DNA of 13,028 bases. Origin: an archaeon CG07_land_8_20_14_0_80_38_8 (lineage in GTDB: Archaea > Nanobdellota > Nanobdellia > Tiddalikarchaeales > Tiddalikarchaeaceae). This document shows positions 12,380-13,028 of the stretch, in pieces; positions within the stretch are counted from its first letter, which is position 1; each line of letters starts with the position of its first letter. The position numbers and the translations under genes are program-made. The DNA is taken from positions 1 through 13,028 of the forward strand of contig PEWF01000056.1 in NCBI GenBank assembly GCA_002779595.1, written 5' to 3'. The notes below the pieces were generated by a model. It saw nothing but the letters and a program-made list of their open reading frames with translations. It searched no databases and was not told where the DNA came from.

Positions 12380-12398
12380 TGTTATTAAAAAATCAATC

Positions 12399-13028
12399 AT
12401 GAAATTTGTCCAGGGAGAAGCTGCAATAAAATCCGGAAATTATATTGTAATATCTGATGTTCACATAGGTTTTGAGGAAAAACTTGAAGAGAAAGGGTAC
12501 ACAATACCTGAGCAGACGCAGAACGTTACAGACAGATTAAAAGAGTTAAGGAAAATTGCAGAAAATTTAATCATACTCGGAGACTTGAAGCACTCAATTA
12601 ACATCAGGAAAAAGAACAATTTATTATTCCTTTCAGAAATATCAGAATTATTCAAGGAAATAATCATCATTAAAGGCAATCATGACGGAAGAATAGAGGA
12701 TTGCACTAAGAATTTCAGGAACATTAAAGTAATGACTGAATTCCTGAAAAATAAGATATTGTTCATTCACGGCAACAAATACGCGTCAAATGAGTCAATA
12801 AGAAAAGCGGAAACTATTATGCTGGGGCACTTCCATTCAGCGCACGCAATCAAGGATAATATAGGAATAGTCCGGAACTGGAAATCATGGGCAATTTACG
12901 ACTTCGACAATGAATTATATGACAAGGACAAAAAAGTGAAAACGCAGATTAAAAAAGTACTAGGATTCCCATGCTTTAACGCATTCTTTGACGGCTCAGG
13001 CGAAAAGAACGGGCCTTACGCGAAATAC
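12399..13028 (+). CDS. Calcineurin-like metallophosphoesterase (COG1407 type), 3' end outside window
   Basis: An ATG at 12399 opens a frame that stays open for 210 codons to the window edge. The five metallophosphoesterase motifs appear in order: SDVHIGF (19-25), LGDLKHS (60-66), KGNHDG (92-97), IHGN (123-126) and GHFHSA (143-148). These supply the Asp, His and Asn ligands of a two-metal centre, so the enzyme looks active. The SDxHxGfe start and GDLKHS wording match the archaeal COG1407 phosphoesterases, often found near DNA-repair helicase genes; the substrate is unknown. The shared TATA element 26 bp upstream predicts a leaderless mRNA. The remaining C terminus is not in the window, so full length cannot be judged. 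Confidence 0.85.
   Translation, partial: MKFVQGEAAIKSGNYIVISDVHIGFEEKLEEKGYTIPEQTQNVTDRLKELRKIAENLIILGDLKHSINIRKKNNLLFLSEISELFKEIIIIKGNHDGRIEDCTKNFRNIKVMTEFLKNKILFIHGNKYASNESIRKAETIMLGHFHSAHAIKDNIGIVRNWKSWAIYDFDNELYDKDKKVKTQIKKVLGFPCFNAFFDGSGEKNGPYAKY

Noticed and set aside
1..13028. CRISPR arrays, insertion sequences, toxin-antitoxin pairs or a defence island
   Set aside because: No regularly spaced direct repeats, transposase motifs, terminal inverted repeats or defence-gene signatures were seen; the content is mostly housekeeping genes.

Overview
The window reads as a compact, AT-rich archaeal chromosome segment. Archaeal markers include an archaeal-type tyrosyl-tRNA synthetase with a C1-G72 tRNA-Tyr, Pth2, aEF1-beta with its zinc-ribbon partner, diphthine synthase, an A24 prepilin peptidase with the archaeal C-terminal domain, and TATA-type promoters placed about 27 bp before start codons (leaderless transcription). 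The compaction, small proteins and ribose-1,5-bisphosphate isomerase-like gene suggest a DPANN-type lineage (for example Woesearchaeota or Pacearchaeota), but the sequence alone does not prove this.

Layout. 1-1715 (minus): the 5' tip of an unknown gene, then a three-gene overlapping operon of a small membrane protein, a DUF2892-like membrane protein and a DHH/DHHA1 phosphoesterase. 1786-2949: an unrecognised four-helix membrane protein with a PepSY-like segment. 2955-3503 (minus): an orphan protein with the clearest Shine-Dalgarno site in the window. 3622-5341: tRNA-Tyr(GUA), a 166-residue degenerate Ncs6/TtuA-like protein, and tyrS. 5343-5696 (minus): pth2. 5753-6202: zinc ribbon and aEF1-beta. 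6237-7660: a ribose-1,5-bisphosphate isomerase/eIF2B-family protein coupled to a HAD protein. 7657-8397 (minus): an orphan protein. 8434-8820: a nucleoside deoxyribosyltransferase-like protein. 8815-10956 (minus): dphB, uppP and a degenerate CPBP membrane protein. 11010-11834: prepilin peptidase. 11821-12345 (minus): a HIT protein without its catalytic histidine. 12399-end: a truncated metallophosphoesterase.

Translation dominates: tRNA-Tyr charging, peptidyl-tRNA recycling, elongation factor 1-beta and EF-2 diphthamide synthesis all occur here. Three proteins look like pseudoenzymes that keep a family's scaffold or metal site but lose key catalytic residues: the mini Ncs6/TtuA, the HIT protein and the CPBP protein.

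The most distinctive features are the tRNA-Tyr / mini-Ncs6 / TyrRS locus, where the middle gene's ATG lies 9 nt past the mature tRNA end, and a recurring promoter design in which divergent genes with start codons 54-57 bp apart appear to share one central TATA element. All five convergent gene pairs overlap or are separated by 5 bp or less. No CRISPR array, insertion sequence or mobile element was seen, and no gene-free stretch exceeds 300 bases; the longest (3504-3702) holds the tRNA and regulatory sequence.
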